DNA of 40,863 bases from Lysobacteraceae bacterium (lineage in GTDB: Bacteria > Pseudomonadota > Gammaproteobacteria > Xanthomonadales > Xanthomonadaceae): positions 1 to 40,863 of the forward strand of contig JAISFF010000024.1 in NCBI GenBank assembly GCA_031263725.1, given 5' to 3'. This document shows positions 19,558 to 30,114 of this stretch, piece by piece (the stretch's first letter is position 1; every line of letters starts with the position of its first letter). Under the pieces are notes generated by a model, which made no database searches, had not been told where the DNA came from, and saw nothing but the letters and a program-made list of their open reading frames with translations. The translations under genes were made by a program, and so were the position numbers.

Positions 19558-20006
19558 CTTCGCCTCGCCATCAGTTCCAGGAAACGGATACGGGCCAACT
19601 CCCGCAACTGTTCGAATTGCCGGGAATCGACATCACGCCGGTATCCGCCTTCGAGCAACAGACGCCCCGCGCCTTCCGAAAAAGCACGCCCCTGCTTCCC
19701 ATCGAGAAACCGTAGCCATGCCTCTCCCTGCAGACGATCCGCATCGGCATCCGCCCGCCGCGCCGCACGCCGCAACAGCTCCGACATCGCGGCAACATGA
19801 CCCGGTGTTGCCTCACGGCCGCATGTCGCATCGAATCCTTGCCGCCATAGACGATAACGACGTTGCCGCCGTTGCATCCAAAACAACGCCACCAGAATGC
19901 ATGACAGCAGAACAACCACCACGATCCACCAGCCGGGCGCCGGCGGCCACCATGACGGCGCAGGGGGCAAATGCACATCGCGCAACGGCAGATCGGAAGG
20001 GTTCAC
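19554..20006 (-). CDS. DUF4381 family membrane protein
   Basis: Small membrane protein found in MoxR/Bat operons; role unknown. The family opening SDLPLRDVHLPPAPSWWPPA is followed by one membrane helix (WWIVVVVLLSCILVALFW) and a soluble basic, helical C-terminal domain. The stop overlaps the batA start as ATGA. The start is uncertain: a GTG at 20006 gives about 150 aa and places the conserved motif near the N-terminus as in relatives, but has only a weak GGGA. The frame stays open further right, inside the DUF58 gene, so a somewhat longer product is possible. Confidence 0.75.
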   Translation of the reverse strand: MNPSDLPLRDVHLPPAPSWWPPAPGWWIVVVVLLSCILVALFWMQRRQRRYRLWRQGFDATCGREATPGHVAAMSELLRRAARRADADADRLQGEAWLRFLDGKQGRAFSEGAGRLLLEGGYRRDVDSRQFEQLRELARIRFLELMARRR

Positions 20007-20091
20007 GGGCAATCGTCCCGCACCGCTGTCCAGGTGCAAGGTGGCAGCGGGATCAAGCACCTGGACCAACCGCGATGGAAAGCGTCGACTT

Positions 20092-20991
20092 TCATCTCTC
20101 ACCCACTGTCCGTTTGTTGGCAAAGGGCGAACGCCAGGCATTGCTGGGATCCGCCGTCGCCAGCACCCGAACCTGTACACCCAGCCTGGGCAACGACTCC
20201 AGCGCATCTTCCACCGGCATCACGAATTCATGCCGCCACTGCTCACGAGTGCCGGACTGCGCCAGCGAAAGCGTCATGCGCCGCCCATCGGAAACGAAAG
20301 GCAACAATGCCTGGGGCGGATCGATTTCCAGTGCATCCACCAATATCAGCAATGTGACGCTGTTATGGGCGGCCAGCGCACGCCAGCGCGAAAGCGGAAT
20401 ATCTGCAAGACTGCCCGAGTCGGCCAATACCATTATCCGGGTTCCCGGGCGCGCCAGTCGCGTCGCCCGCTCCAACGCTATTCCCAACCCCAGGTCATCC
20501 GCCGGCGGCCCGGAATACCAGGCCGCCAACGCACTCAATACTCGCCTTGCGCCGCGCATACCGCTCGCGGGAGGCGTCGGCGGTTCACGCTGGCTCCCAC
20601 GCAAGGCGGCGATCCGATCACCTGTACGCAACGCCATCCATACCGCCACCGCGCCCGCCCGCGCTGCCTGCACCGATTTGAAGCGCACGCGCGTCCCGAA
20701 ATACAGGGACTTCGCAGTATCGGCGACCAGCAGCGTCAGGCGTTCCCGTTCGACCTGAAACAGTTTGGTGTGGGTCCGGCCACTGCGCGCGGTCAGGCGC
20801 CAGTCGATATGGCGAACCTCGTCGCCGGGGATGTATTCACGCGACTCCGCATATTCCATGCCGCGTCCTCGCTGGTTCGATTGCGATGGACCGCTGATGC
20901 CATGATGGCCGCGCCTGGCGACGACCCCGCGTTGGGTCAGCGCACGCAGTGCCAGCAACTCGGCCAACGTGGGTTTGAGTCCATCGTTCAT
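20092..20991 (-). CDS. DUF58 domain protein
   Basis: A 299-aa protein of the DUF58 family, which is normally encoded beside MoxR ATPases and Bat proteins. The signature REYIPGDEVRHIDWRLTARS (residues 51-70) is complete, followed by a VWA-like fold (LLVADTAKSLYF, IMVLADSGSL). Relatives often carry N-terminal membrane helices; this one has none, so it is of the short soluble type. The ATG at 20991 has a GGA nearby. It starts 46 nt after the moxR stop. It is likely an adaptor or substrate partner of MoxR, by operon association only. Confidence 0.88.
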   Translation of the reverse strand: MNDGLKPTLAELLALRALTQRGVVARRGHHGISGPSQSNQRGRGMEYAESREYIPGDEVRHIDWRLTARSGRTHTKLFQVERERLTLLVADTAKSLYFGTRVRFKSVQAARAGAVAVWMALRTGDRIAALRGSQREPPTPPASGMRGARRVLSALAAWYSGPPADDLGLGIALERATRLARPGTRIMVLADSGSLADIPLSRWRALAAHNSVTLLILVDALEIDPPQALLPFVSDGRRMTLSLAQSGTREQWRHEFVMPVEDALESLPRLGVQVRVLATADPSNAWRSPFANKRTVGER

Positions 20992-21037
20992 CGCTGATTC
21001 CACAATCGAATCAATGGTTATCGAAACCTGTTGCCGG

Positions 21038-22054
21038 CTACGGCAACGGCACCTTGTCCAGCAAGGCCTGAACCAGGCGATCGCCATCCCAACCTTCGGC
21101 GGCCGCTTCGTAGGTCGGCAACACGCGATGTCGCAGGACATCGCCGGCAACCGCGCGGACATCTTCCGGTGTCACATAATCGCGTCCCGCAAGCCAGGCG
21201 CGCGCCTGCGCACACCGCTCCAAGGCGATCGAGCCGCGCGGACTGGCGCCCCACGCGATACGTTCCGCCAGCTCCCGGTCATAGGTACCGGCATTGCGCG
21301 AAGCAAGCACTATTTCGATCAGATAGCGTTCGAGCGGCGGCGCGACATGCGAACCAAGCACCGCTCGCCTGGCCTCGAACACTTCCCGCTGCGAGAGCTT
21401 CCGGAGCACGGCATGGGACCTGGAAGAACCGCCAAGCGCATTCTCGCGTGCCAGACGCAGAATCTCCGCTTCCTTGTCCGCATCCGGATACCCGATCCGC
21501 ACATACATCAGAAACCGATCCAGCTGCGCCTCGGGCAGAGGGAAAGTGCCTTCCTGCTCGATGGGGTTCTGCGTGGCCATCACCAGGAACAACTGCGGCA
21601 ACGGATAGGTCGTGCGCCCCACCGTCACTTGCCGCTCTCCCATGGCTTCCAGCAGCGCGGACTGCACCTTGGCCGGGGCCCGATTGATTTCATCCGCCAG
21701 CAACACCGAATGAAAGATCGGACCTGGCTGGAACTCGAAACGTCCTTCCTGGCCACGCCAGATTTCAGTACCCGTCAGATCCGCCGGCAACAGGTCGGGA
21801 GTGAACTGGACACGGGCGAAATCGGCCTCGAGATAGGACGCCAGAGCCCGGATGGCTGTGGTCTTGGCCAATCCAGGCGCACCTTCCACCAGCAGATGCC
21901 CATCTGCGAGCAAGGCGATCAGCAGGCGCTCGATCAGCACCTCTTGTCCGACGATCATCTCGGAAAGCCGCATGCGCAAACTGTCGAACACGGCATGCAC
22001 TGCATCGATGGAAACGGCACGAGCTACGGTTTCGGAGGCGGGGAGAGTATCCAT
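21038..22054 (-). CDS. MoxR family AAA+ ATPase
   Basis: Cytosolic AAA+ chaperone-like ATPase. The 338-aa protein has Walker A GAPGLAKT (58-65), Walker B LLADEINR (118-125), the MATQNP sensor-1 region (starting about residue 161) and a GASPRGSIAL sensor-2 stretch. The family pattern TPDLLPADLTGTEIW is clear. The ATG at 22054 is preferred to the TTG just before it. It is the first gene of the leftward moxR-DUF58-DUF4381-batA-batBC-batD operon, and the pil operon terminator lies upstream of it. MoxR proteins work with VWA partners such as the two encoded here; the client is unknown. Confidence 0.93.
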   Translation of the reverse strand: MDTLPASETVARAVSIDAVHAVFDSLRMRLSEMIVGQEVLIERLLIALLADGHLLVEGAPGLAKTTAIRALASYLEADFARVQFTPDLLPADLTGTEIWRGQEGRFEFQPGPIFHSVLLADEINRAPAKVQSALLEAMGERQVTVGRTTYPLPQLFLVMATQNPIEQEGTFPLPEAQLDRFLMYVRIGYPDADKEAEILRLARENALGGSSRSHAVLRKLSQREVFEARRAVLGSHVAPPLERYLIEIVLASRNAGTYDRELAERIAWGASPRGSIALERCAQARAWLAGRDYVTPEDVRAVAGDVLRHRVLPTYEAAAEGWDGDRLVQALLDKVPLP

Positions 22055-22198
22055 CAACAGGTTGGCAACGGCTCGGAATCGCTATTGTGACCAACAATTC
22101 GGGCCAGGGTTCAACTTTCGAAGTTCGGCCCCTCCGGCGATTCAGCCGTTTCTCACACTGACAGCACAATCTTCTTCGCTCCTGTTCCCACTTCCAGA

Positions 22199-22232
22199 CA
22201 AGAAAAAACGGGACCGCAATGCGGCCCCGTTT
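22199..22232 (-). terminator. Rho-independent terminator of the pilMNOPQ operon
   Basis: AAACGGG-A-CCGC (22206-22217) pairs with GCGG-C-CCCGTTT (22221-22232) with one internal mismatch. In the leftward direction a run of six U and then CUU follows. It lies 25 nt past the pilQ stop and separates the pil operon from the moxR-bat operon. Confidence 0.88.
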
Positions 22233-22256
22233 CCCTGTTCCAGCTATCTGGATGGA

Positions 22257-24185
22257 TCAGCGATTCGAAGTACCCGGAAGCGTCGCCGCCCTGTCCGGGT
22301 TGTTCTCGCTGCCGGCCACGCGCAGAACACGCGGCGTCACGAAAACCAGCAATTCCGCTTTCTCCTTCGCACGACCACGCTTCTTGAAGAGGTTGCCGAG
22401 GAACGGAATATCGCCCAGGAATGGAACTTTCGACACACTGCTGCGATCGGTGAATTCGTACACGCCACCAATCACGATGGTCTGCCCATCCTCGATCAGA
22501 ACCGCTGTATTGATCTCGCGCCGATTGATCGAAGGCACCTGACCATAACCATCCAGCGTCACCCACTCATCGACTTCATCCTTCTTGAGATTCATGTTGA
22601 GGAAGACGCGACCATCATTGGTGATCGTCGGCGTGACTTTCAGCTCCAGAAGCACTTCCTTGAACTGCACGTTCGCCGTCGCAACACCGGTATTGCTGCC
22701 GGTAATGGTCACATAACCGATTTCCTTGCCTTGCTTGATGACACCTTCCTGCTGGTTGGAGGTGACGATACGAGGATTGGAAATGACCTCTCCACGCCCT
22801 TCTTCCTGAAGCGCTGAAAGTTCCAGATCCAGACTGAAGTTCTTACCCAGCAAGGTATAAGCGATGCTCGGAATCGAGGCGCCAACCGTCGTCATTCCGA
22901 AAGCAGGAAGGTTGACGTTGGGGCCGGCATTGGTCGAACCAAGCGAGGTACCGATAGATGCTTCGTTGTCGCCGTTGTTGTAGAAACGATTGCCGGCGAC
23001 GCCAAACCGGACACCCAGGTCGCGCGCGAAAGTATCCGTCGCAATCACGATACGGCCTTCGATCAGGACCTGATCCACAGGCCTGTCGATGACGGCGACC
23101 AGTTCACGCATCTGCGCGACCTTCTTGGGAATATCGCTGATCATCAACGTGTTGGTGCGTTCGTCTGCGACCAGACGCCCGCGCATGGACAGGAATCCAT
23201 TGTCGCTCTGTTCGGTATTGCCACTGTTATTCGAGCTACCGACACCCTTGGCTTCGGTCAGCGCTTTGAATATGGCAGCGGCGCTGTGATAGTTGATCTG
23301 GATATAGTCGGTGATCAGTTCCTGCCGGTTCTCGATCTCCTGACGCGCCATCTCCAGCCGTTTTTCGTAATCAGCCAGCTCCGGCTGCGGAGCGACCCAG
23401 ATCACATTGTCATCACGCCGTTTGTCCAGTCCCTTGGCGCGCAAAATGATATCCAGCGCCTGATCCCACGGTACGTTGACCAGGCGCAGGGTCACATTGC
23501 CCTGGACCGTATCCGACGCCACGATATTGAGGTTGGATTCTTCGGCGATGAGCTGCAGAACGGTCCGGACCGGGACATCCTGGAAGTTGAACGTGACCGG
23601 ACGGCCGCTATAACCGCGTGCCTCGACCTGGACCCTGGCGCTATCCAGCGCACTGCCCGGCGCTCTGACCGCACCAGTGGCGGCGCGAGAAGAACGGGGC
23701 GTTACTTCCACGACGTATTCGTTGCCGGTCTGATAGGCCAGGGACTCATAGTCGCCCTTGGTCGACAGCACCAGTTGGGTGCCTCCACCATAGGGACGAG
23801 TGTCGATGCGCTGCACCGGTGTCGCGAAATCGGCGACATTCTGCATCCGCTGCAACTGCGCCGGCACCGTGACATTGGCGATATCGACAATCAGTTGCCC
23901 GCCTTCGTTACGCAAGTCGGGAGCCACTCCCGTACCGTCGAAACGCAGGATCAGGCGTCCGGTACCGTCCTCTCCACGCTTGAAATCGATCAATGAGATC
24001 GCGGCACCGTTGCGAGCCGACGCTGCTCCTGTTGCGCTGGCGACGGCACTGTCCGCCGCGCCCGTCGAAGACGGAGTCGCATATGCGCCGGAAGTAGCCA
24101 AGGCAATCGCGAACGCTGCGGCGCTAGCCTGGGCTAGTGTACGGCGTCGGAACGAACAAACGCTCATGGCTTTGAAAAAGGTCAT
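22257..24185 (-). CDS. pilQ: Type IV pilus secretin PilQ
   Basis: Outer-membrane secretin that forms the gated channel through which the type IV pilus passes. The 642-aa precursor has a signal peptide (about residues 12-36, ending SGAYA) and one AMIN domain (about 63-160, probably peptidoglycan-binding). An STN/N0 domain (VTFNFQDVPVRTVLQLIAEE) and a Secretin_N domain follow, then the secretin barrel with VPFLGDIPFLGNLFKKR and the VFVTPRVL ending. Only one AMIN domain is seen, against two in P. aeruginosa PilQ. Two starts are possible: ATG 24185 with GAGGGG at 8-9 nt, chosen here, or ATG 24200, which overlaps the pilP stop as TAATG. It is the last gene of pilMNOPQ. Confidence 0.96.
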   Translation of the reverse strand: MTFFKAMSVCSFRRRTLAQASAAAFAIALATSGAYATPSSTGAADSAVASATGAASARNGAAISLIDFKRGEDGTGRLILRFDGTGVAPDLRNEGGQLIVDIANVTVPAQLQRMQNVADFATPVQRIDTRPYGGGTQLVLSTKGDYESLAYQTGNEYVVEVTPRSSRAATGAVRAPGSALDSARVQVEARGYSGRPVTFNFQDVPVRTVLQLIAEESNLNIVASDTVQGNVTLRLVNVPWDQALDIILRAKGLDKRRDDNVIWVAPQPELADYEKRLEMARQEIENRQELITDYIQINYHSAAAIFKALTEAKGVGSSNNSGNTEQSDNGFLSMRGRLVADERTNTLMISDIPKKVAQMRELVAVIDRPVDQVLIEGRIVIATDTFARDLGVRFGVAGNRFYNNGDNEASIGTSLGSTNAGPNVNLPAFGMTTVGASIPSIAYTLLGKNFSLDLELSALQEEGRGEVISNPRIVTSNQQEGVIKQGKEIGYVTITGSNTGVATANVQFKEVLLELKVTPTITNDGRVFLNMNLKKDEVDEWVTLDGYGQVPSINRREINTAVLIEDGQTIVIGGVYEFTDRSSVSKVPFLGDIPFLGNLFKKRGRAKEKAELLVFVTPRVLRVAGSENNPDRAATLPGTSNR

Positions 24186-24199
24186 TACATATCCCCTCA

Positions 24200-24748
24200 T
24201 TATCGATCTTCCAGCAAAAGCGAAGCCTGCCGTTCTTCCCACCCGCCAGCACCATCGGGCACCAATTCCGTCAAATCAATGTGATTCTCGGATATCGAAG
24301 TCACACGCCCGTTATTTTGTCCCATATAAACACCTGGCCGTATACGGTAAGTGGTTTTGTCCGGCGCGGTGACCAAAGCTACCAGACCAGGACCTTTACC
24401 GATGGATCCGGCCATGACCAGACTATCGAGCGGAAACTGTTCCAGCGGCTCTTTCTGGCGCGTATCGTCCGGACGCAGGCAATTGGACCCGCTGCATCCT
24501 GGATCCCTCCAGTTATCGGAGAAAGGATCACGCAGGTTCTGTGCCGTGTATTGAAAAGTCTCGAACTGTTGGATGAAGGGTTCCGGATCGGGTGGAGGAA
24601 CCGGCCTCTGTCGCATCTCTTCAGTCCATCTTTGCAAATTCGATACATCGCCAGGAGCACTGGTAATGCCGCGGCCACATCCAGCCAACATCAATACTGC
24701 GAGCAACAGCAAGGGCTTGTGCAATGCTGAGTTCATACTCTGCCTCAT
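24200..24748 (-). CDS. pilP: Type IV pilus alignment lipoprotein PilP
   Basis: Inner-membrane lipoprotein that links PilN/PilO to the secretin PilQ. The 182-aa precursor has a lipobox LAGC with the lipidated cysteine C24. The proline-rich linker (PVPPPDPEPF) leads to the family motif NLRDPFS and PLEQFPLDSLVMAGSIG, then the small beta domain. Unusually, a C85-x4-C90 pair (GCSGSNC) stands in the linker just before LRPDD. The ATG at 24748 has GAGGGG upstream; another ATG at 24736 is possible. The pilO stop is 4 nt upstream. It is expressed with pilMNOQ. Confidence 0.93.
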   Translation of the reverse strand: MRQSMNSALHKPLLLLAVLMLAGCGRGITSAPGDVSNLQRWTEEMRQRPVPPPDPEPFIQQFETFQYTAQNLRDPFSDNWRDPGCSGSNCLRPDDTRQKEPLEQFPLDSLVMAGSIGKGPGLVALVTAPDKTTYRIRPGVYMGQNNGRVTSISENHIDLTELVPDGAGGWEERQASLLLEDR

Positions 24749-24751
24749 GTT

Positions 24752-25393
24752 TCATCGCCCCCCTCTTGCAGGATCTGGCGTTTCCATGACAGTTTCACTG
24801 TCATCCAGATAACGGTAGGTCCTGACAGTGCCAGACAGTTCCAGTGCGCCTTGTCCGATGCTACCGGGCTTGCCGCTTCTGGGTTTCAGCGAAATATCGT
24901 GCATGGTCAGAATCACGACCCGCGGAAGCGAGGCGACTCCACTGACGAACGCGCCGAACTGGTGATACGAACCCACCATGCGCAGTTCGATCGGTTTCTC
25001 GGCATAGAACTCTTTCGCTTCCTCGGGACCCGGCTTGAACAACTCGTTGCTCAAACCGCTTGCCAATGCGGTCTGCGAAATATCCACAATCAGATCCGGC
25101 ATTTCCGTCTTGCTGGGCAGCTGACGCAGCATCTGGTGCAGGGCTTGCTCCATCCTTTCGAGCTGTGCCCTGAGCGGCTCCAGATTTGCCACTTCCACCT
25201 GCTTTTTCTCGAATTCCATGCGAAGGTTGACTTCTTTTGCCTCCAAGGAAACGAGTTCCTCCCTCTGGCTGCGGATATGCAACAGATAGGCCATCACCAG
25301 AATGAACAATGAAATCACGACGCAGAAGCCCATCTTGGCCTTCTTTGACCAAGCGCCCATGTTGTTGAAATCAAGGCCTTTGTTTTTACTCAT
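24752..25393 (-). CDS. pilO: Type IV pilus inner-membrane protein PilO
   Basis: Bitopic inner-membrane protein that pairs with PilN to form the pilus alignment complex. The 213-aa protein has one membrane helix (about residues 20-40, MGFCVVISLFILVMAYLLHI). A coiled coil (about 45-100) and a periplasmic ferredoxin-like domain follow, with ELRMVGSYHQFGAFVSGVAS matching the PilO family. The ATG at 25393 overlaps the pilN stop as ATGA (25390-25393). It lies between pilN and pilP in the leftward operon. Confidence 0.94.
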   Translation of the reverse strand: MSKNKGLDFNNMGAWSKKAKMGFCVVISLFILVMAYLLHIRSQREELVSLEAKEVNLRMEFEKKQVEVANLEPLRAQLERMEQALHQMLRQLPSKTEMPDLIVDISQTALASGLSNELFKPGPEEAKEFYAEKPIELRMVGSYHQFGAFVSGVASLPRVVILTMHDISLKPRSGKPGSIGQGALELSGTVRTYRYLDDSETVMETPDPARGGR

Positions 25394-26201
25394 GACCCTG
25401 CTCCCTCCTGCGGCGTAGTGGTTTGAACACCGTCGGCCGCATCAGGGCCGGGAGGTGGCGGCTCCACTGCCGGCTTCGCTGCTGCCGGCACTTGCCCCGC
25501 GTCGGAAGAAGTGCCTCCGCTGTGGTTGATGGATATACCGGTGGTATCGGAATTCTGCCGGACTTGCTGGGTTGCGCCAGTATCCGCCGAGCCGGCAGCA
25601 TCCACTGTCACGAGATCCTGTGTACCGTCAGTGTTGGCGTTGGGATCGGCCAACGTCACCCGGACCGTGAACATGTAAGGCAGGACATGATTCGTGTTGA
25701 TGGTCTTGCTGTCGCCTTCTTTGGCTTCGATGACCGAGAGGTCGGGCTTGATCATCCAGCCTGATCCTTCGAGATTGCGCATGTAGTAACTGACCCGGGT
25801 ACTCGACTGCGCGCGTCCTTCCAGCGTCAGGATGCTTCCATCCTGCTTGAGCGAGGTCAGCATCACGCCATCGGGAATGGTCCGCACCAAGGCATCGAAC
25901 AGATGCACCATCTGCGACCGATTCGCTTGCAGTTCCTCGATCACCTTCTGACGTGCCAGCAAGTTGTTGCGCTTGTCTTCGAGTTCCGCAATTTCCTTGA
26001 TCTGCTCATCGAGCTTCTTGTTTTCAGCCTGCAGGAAGTCGTTGCGCGCGTTCTGGCCGCTGATCTGCATGCTGTAGTAAGTGATGGCCAGGAAAGCCAG
26101 CACTATTCCGGTTATCACCGCCAGCCCGAGCGCCCCATAGAAATCGCGCTGCTGCTGCTTGCGGCGTTCCTCACGCCATGGCAATAGATTGATCCGAGCC
26201 A

Positions 26202-26202
<1 letters not shown>
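25390..26202 (-). CDS. pilN: Type IV pilus inner-membrane protein PilN
   Basis: Bitopic inner-membrane protein of the pilus alignment complex; its cytoplasmic N-terminus binds PilM. The 270-aa protein starts MARINLLPWREERRK, with the INLLPxR PilM-binding motif at residues 4-10. A membrane helix (about 24-45) and a coiled coil follow, then a ferredoxin-like domain ending near residue 187. It then carries an extra low-complexity tail (about 188-270, rich in T, G, A, P), which is longer than usual for PilN. The ATG at 26202 overlaps the pilM stop by 1 nt (TGATG). Confidence 0.94.
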
Positions 26203-27284
<1,082 letters not shown>

Positions 27285-27342
27285 TTACAGACGTCATATG
27301 CGCCCACACTTGAAGTCATTAGGCTAATTGCCTGTGCCCCAT

Positions 27343-27360
27343 TAAGCAAGCACTAATCCA
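27343..27360 (-). promoter_or_regulatory. Sigma-54-like -24/-12 element upstream of pilM
   Basis: Reading leftward, TGG-ATTAGTGC-TTGC-T has the GG and GC doublets 10 nt apart, as in the consensus TGGCAC-N5-TTGCW. It misses the CAC after the GG. The start point would be near 27334, 74 nt before the pilM GTG. A sigma-70 reading (TTGCTT, 17 nt, TAGCCT) is also possible, so this is speculative. Confidence 0.25.
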
Positions 27361-27432
27361 CTGTCCGCAAGTCATCCTTTCCTACCGCAAACAATATCCC
27401 CATATTGGCGGCAGGCAACATGCGCATTAATT

Positions 27433-27438
27433 TATACT
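27433..27438 (+). promoter_or_regulatory. Candidate -10 box of the PBP1A gene
   Basis: TATACT matches the sigma-70 -10 consensus at five of six positions and puts the start point near 27445. No good -35 is seen at the right spacing. It favours the ATG at 27476 over 27452, since the latter would leave almost no leader. Confidence 0.35.
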
Positions 27439-27475
27439 CCGCTCCCGGAATATGCAATCGGAACTCATCCTTACA

Positions 27476-29947
27476 ATGTCTCGTCTTTTTCGTTGGTTGC
27501 GGTGGGCGCTGATCGCGTTCATGGGCTTGCTGCTGGTCGCTTCGATCACGGTGGCGGTGCTGTACTTCTCGATCTCGGCCAAGCTGCCGGACGTACACGC
27601 CCTGCGCGACATCGAAATGCAGGAACCGCTTTATGTATACGCGAAAGACGGTCAACTGATCGCGATCTTCGGCGAAAATCGCCGTTATCCGATAAAGATC
27701 GAGGATGTCCCCGAACGTCTGAAACAGGCTTTCATCGCCATTGAGGATTCGCGCTTCTATCAGCATAACGGAATCGACTACAAGGGCATCGGACGCGCGG
27801 TCTGGTTGCTGATGACGACCGATGGCCGGGTACCCGGCGGTTCCACGATCACCCAGCAGGTCGCCCGCCAGTTCTTCCTGAGTTCCGAATACAGCTACCA
27901 GCGTAAATTCGCCGAAATGCTGCTGGCGATGAAGATGGAAGACGTGCTGACCAAGGACGAGATCCTGGAGCTTTATCTCAACAAGAGTTTTTTCGGTAAC
28001 CGCGCTTACGGTGTAGGGGCCGCCACCGAGTTCTATTACGGCAAGAAGCTCGATGAATTGAGCTTGGACGAGATGGCGTCGCTTGCCGGCATTCCCAAGT
28101 TCCCGTCCAGCAGCAACCCCCTGAGCAACCCCGACCGCGCCAAGATCCGCAGGGATTACATCCTCGATCGCATGGCCGAACAGGGATTCGTCACCGTTGC
28201 GGAAGCCCGGGAGGCGAAAGCGGTACCAATGCACGCCACGCCTCACGAACCCCATATCGAGGCCCCCGCTCCCTACGTGGCCGAAATGGTGCGACAGGAA
28301 ATGATCGCCCGCTACGGCAGCGAAGCGGTCACCAAGGGCTACCATGTGATCACCACGATCGACCCGGTACTCCAGGCGGCGGCGGACGAGGCGGTGCACA
28401 ACGGCCTGCGCACCTATGACCATCGCCATGGCTGGCACGGTGTGGAGCAGCATTTCGATGTCCCGGCGGATGCGGATGCGGCGGCACTGGCAAAGAATCT
28501 GGCGGGTATCACATCCCAGGCGGACCTGCTACCTGCCATCGTCGCCCGTATCGGGACCAATGGCGGCGTGGTTGCGGTCCTGGCCAATGCGAACGAAATC
28601 ACGCTTCCGACCGGGGGCGGCAATCGCTGGATGGGACGCAACCCTGCCGCACTGCTGGAACGTGGCGACCTGATCCGGGTCCGCGCAGGGGAAAAGGAAG
28701 GCGAATATGTAATCGACCAGATCCCACGCGGCCAATCCGCGCTGGTATCGCTGGATGCCGATACCGGCGCGTTGCGCGCGCTGGTCGGCGGCTACAGTTT
28801 CGCCGGCAACAAATTCAACCGTGCCACCCAGGCGCGGCGCCAGCCGGGGTCGAGCTTCAAGCCCTTCGTGTATGCGGCTTCCTTCGACAAGGGTTACAGC
28901 CCGGCATCGATCGTGCTAGACGCGCCCGTGACCTTCCGCGACCGTCGCGGCCGTACCTGGAGTCCGCAGAACGATGGCGGCGGATTCCGCGGGCCGATGC
29001 CTCTGCGCAACGCCCTGGTGCAATCGCGCAACCTGGTTTCGGTGCGACTGCTGGACTCCATCGGCATCGATTTTGCCCGCAAGTACATCACGCAGTTCGG
29101 TTTCAACGAAGCCGACCTTCCGCCCAACCTGTCGATGTCGCTGGGAACCGCGTCGCTGACGCCGCTGTCGGTGGCGCGCGGCTATGCCGTATTCGCGAAC
29201 GGCGGCTCCCTGGTCACGCCGTGGTTCATCGACGAAGTCCGCGACCGCGACGGCCAGCTCATCTTCAAGGAAGCGCCGGCAGTCGCATGCCGCGATTGTG
29301 CGGGCACCAGCGTCGGCTCGTCGCCGACCGAAACCACCAACATCGTCGATGGCTTCAATTTCGGCGCCCTGCCGCCTTCCACGCCAGCCGCACCGGCGAT
29401 GGAGGCAACGTCCGAACCCGCCAATGAGGAAGCCACGGAAGTCGCGCCGGCGCTTCCGGCGGAAACCAGGGTCGCCCCCAGGGCGATCGACCCGAGAACC
29501 GCCTATCAACTGGTCTCGATGATGCGCGACGTGGTCCAGCGTGGTACCGGCGCGGCGGCTCGAGTTCTGGGGCGCGCGGATGTCGGCGGCAAGACCGGCT
29601 CGACCAACGAACACCGTGACGCCTGGTTCTCCGGTTTTGGTGGACCTTATGCCACGACCGTCTGGGTGGGCCGCGATGACTTCCGTTCGCTCGGATACCG
29701 CGAATACGGCGGCAAGGCGGCCCTGCCCATCTGGATCGACTATATGCGGGTGGCACTCAAGGATCAGCCGATCGCGAGCAATGTCCCCCCCCGGGGCATG
29801 GTCAAGATCTATTCCGATGGCGCCGGTGGTGGCGTGGTCGAGTACGTCAAGATCGAAGATACCCAGCGGATCAACGAAGGCAGCGGCAGTCACCCGTCCG
29901 ATCATCATGCCGGCGGCGGCGATGATTCGGCGTTCGATATCTTCTGA
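27476..29947 (+). CDS. mrcA: Penicillin-binding protein 1A (bifunctional peptidoglycan synthase)
   Basis: Inner-membrane enzyme that polymerises lipid II and crosslinks peptidoglycan. The 823-aa protein has one N-terminal membrane helix (about 11-31). The glycosyltransferase 51 domain has the catalytic glutamate E90 ([11 protein letters not shown]) and GGSTITQQ (121-128). The transpeptidase has the SxxK serine S459 ([10 protein letters not shown]), S517-R-N519 and K706-T-G. A proline/alanine/glutamate-rich insert with a CRDC motif (about 598-672) sits between SRN and KTG. The ATG at 27476 ([12 protein letters not shown]) matches relatives; an in-frame ATG at 27452 is possible. It is divergent from pilMNOPQ, a layout common in gammaproteobacteria. 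Confidence 0.96.
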   Translation: MSRLFRWLRWALIAFMGLLLVASITVAVLYFSISAKLPDVHALRDIEMQEPLYVYAKDGQLIAIFGENRRYPIKIEDVPERLKQAFIAIEDSRFYQHNGIDYKGIGRAVWLLMTTDGRVPGGSTITQQVARQFFLSSEYSYQRKFAEMLLAMKMEDVLTKDEILELYLNKSFFGNRAYGVGAATEFYYGKKLDELSLDEMASLAGIPKFPSSSNPLSNPDRAKIRRDYILDRMAEQGFVTVAEAREAKAVPMHATPHEPHIEAPAPYVAEMVRQEMIARYGSEAVTKGYHVITTIDPVLQAAADEAVHNGLRTYDHRHGWHGVEQHFDVPADADAAALAKNLAGITSQADLLPAIVARIGTNGGVVAVLANANEITLPTGGGNRWMGRNPAALLERGDLIRVRAGEKEGEYVIDQIPRGQSALVSLDADTGALRALVGGYSFAGNKFNRATQARRQPGSSFKPFVYAASFDKGYSPASIVLDAPVTFRDRRGRTWSPQNDGGGFRGPMPLRNALVQSRNLVSVRLLDSIGIDFARKYITQFGFNEADLPPNLSMSLGTASLTPLSVARGYAVFANGGSLVTPWFIDEVRDRDGQLIFKEAPAVACRDCAGTSVGSSPTETTNIVDGFNFGALPPSTPAAPAMEATSEPANEEATEVAPALPAETRVAPRAIDPRTAYQLVSMMRDVVQRGTGAAARVLGRADVGGKTGSTNEHRDAWFSGFGGPYATTVWVGRDDFRSLGYREYGGKAALPIWIDYMRVALKDQPIASNVPPRGMVKIYSDGAGGGVVEYVKIEDTQRINEGSGSHPSDHHAGGGDDSAFDIF

Positions 29948-30114
29948 TCGCCGCCTTCCAACGGTCGATCCGTTTGCTCGGGACGCCGCGCGACCACTCT
30001 CGCCGGAGTCCCGGACATATCCGGCCACGACTGCGGATGGCTTGTGACTGGAATACCACGCCATCGCATGATCCGGATGCAGCAACACGCGCCAGAGTTC
30101 GTACCTAGCAATCA

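Noticed and set aside
22114-22126. AACTT-TCG-AAGTT dyad upstream of moxR
   Set aside because: Arms of only five bases around a 3-nt centre; expected by chance and not linked to a clear promoter.
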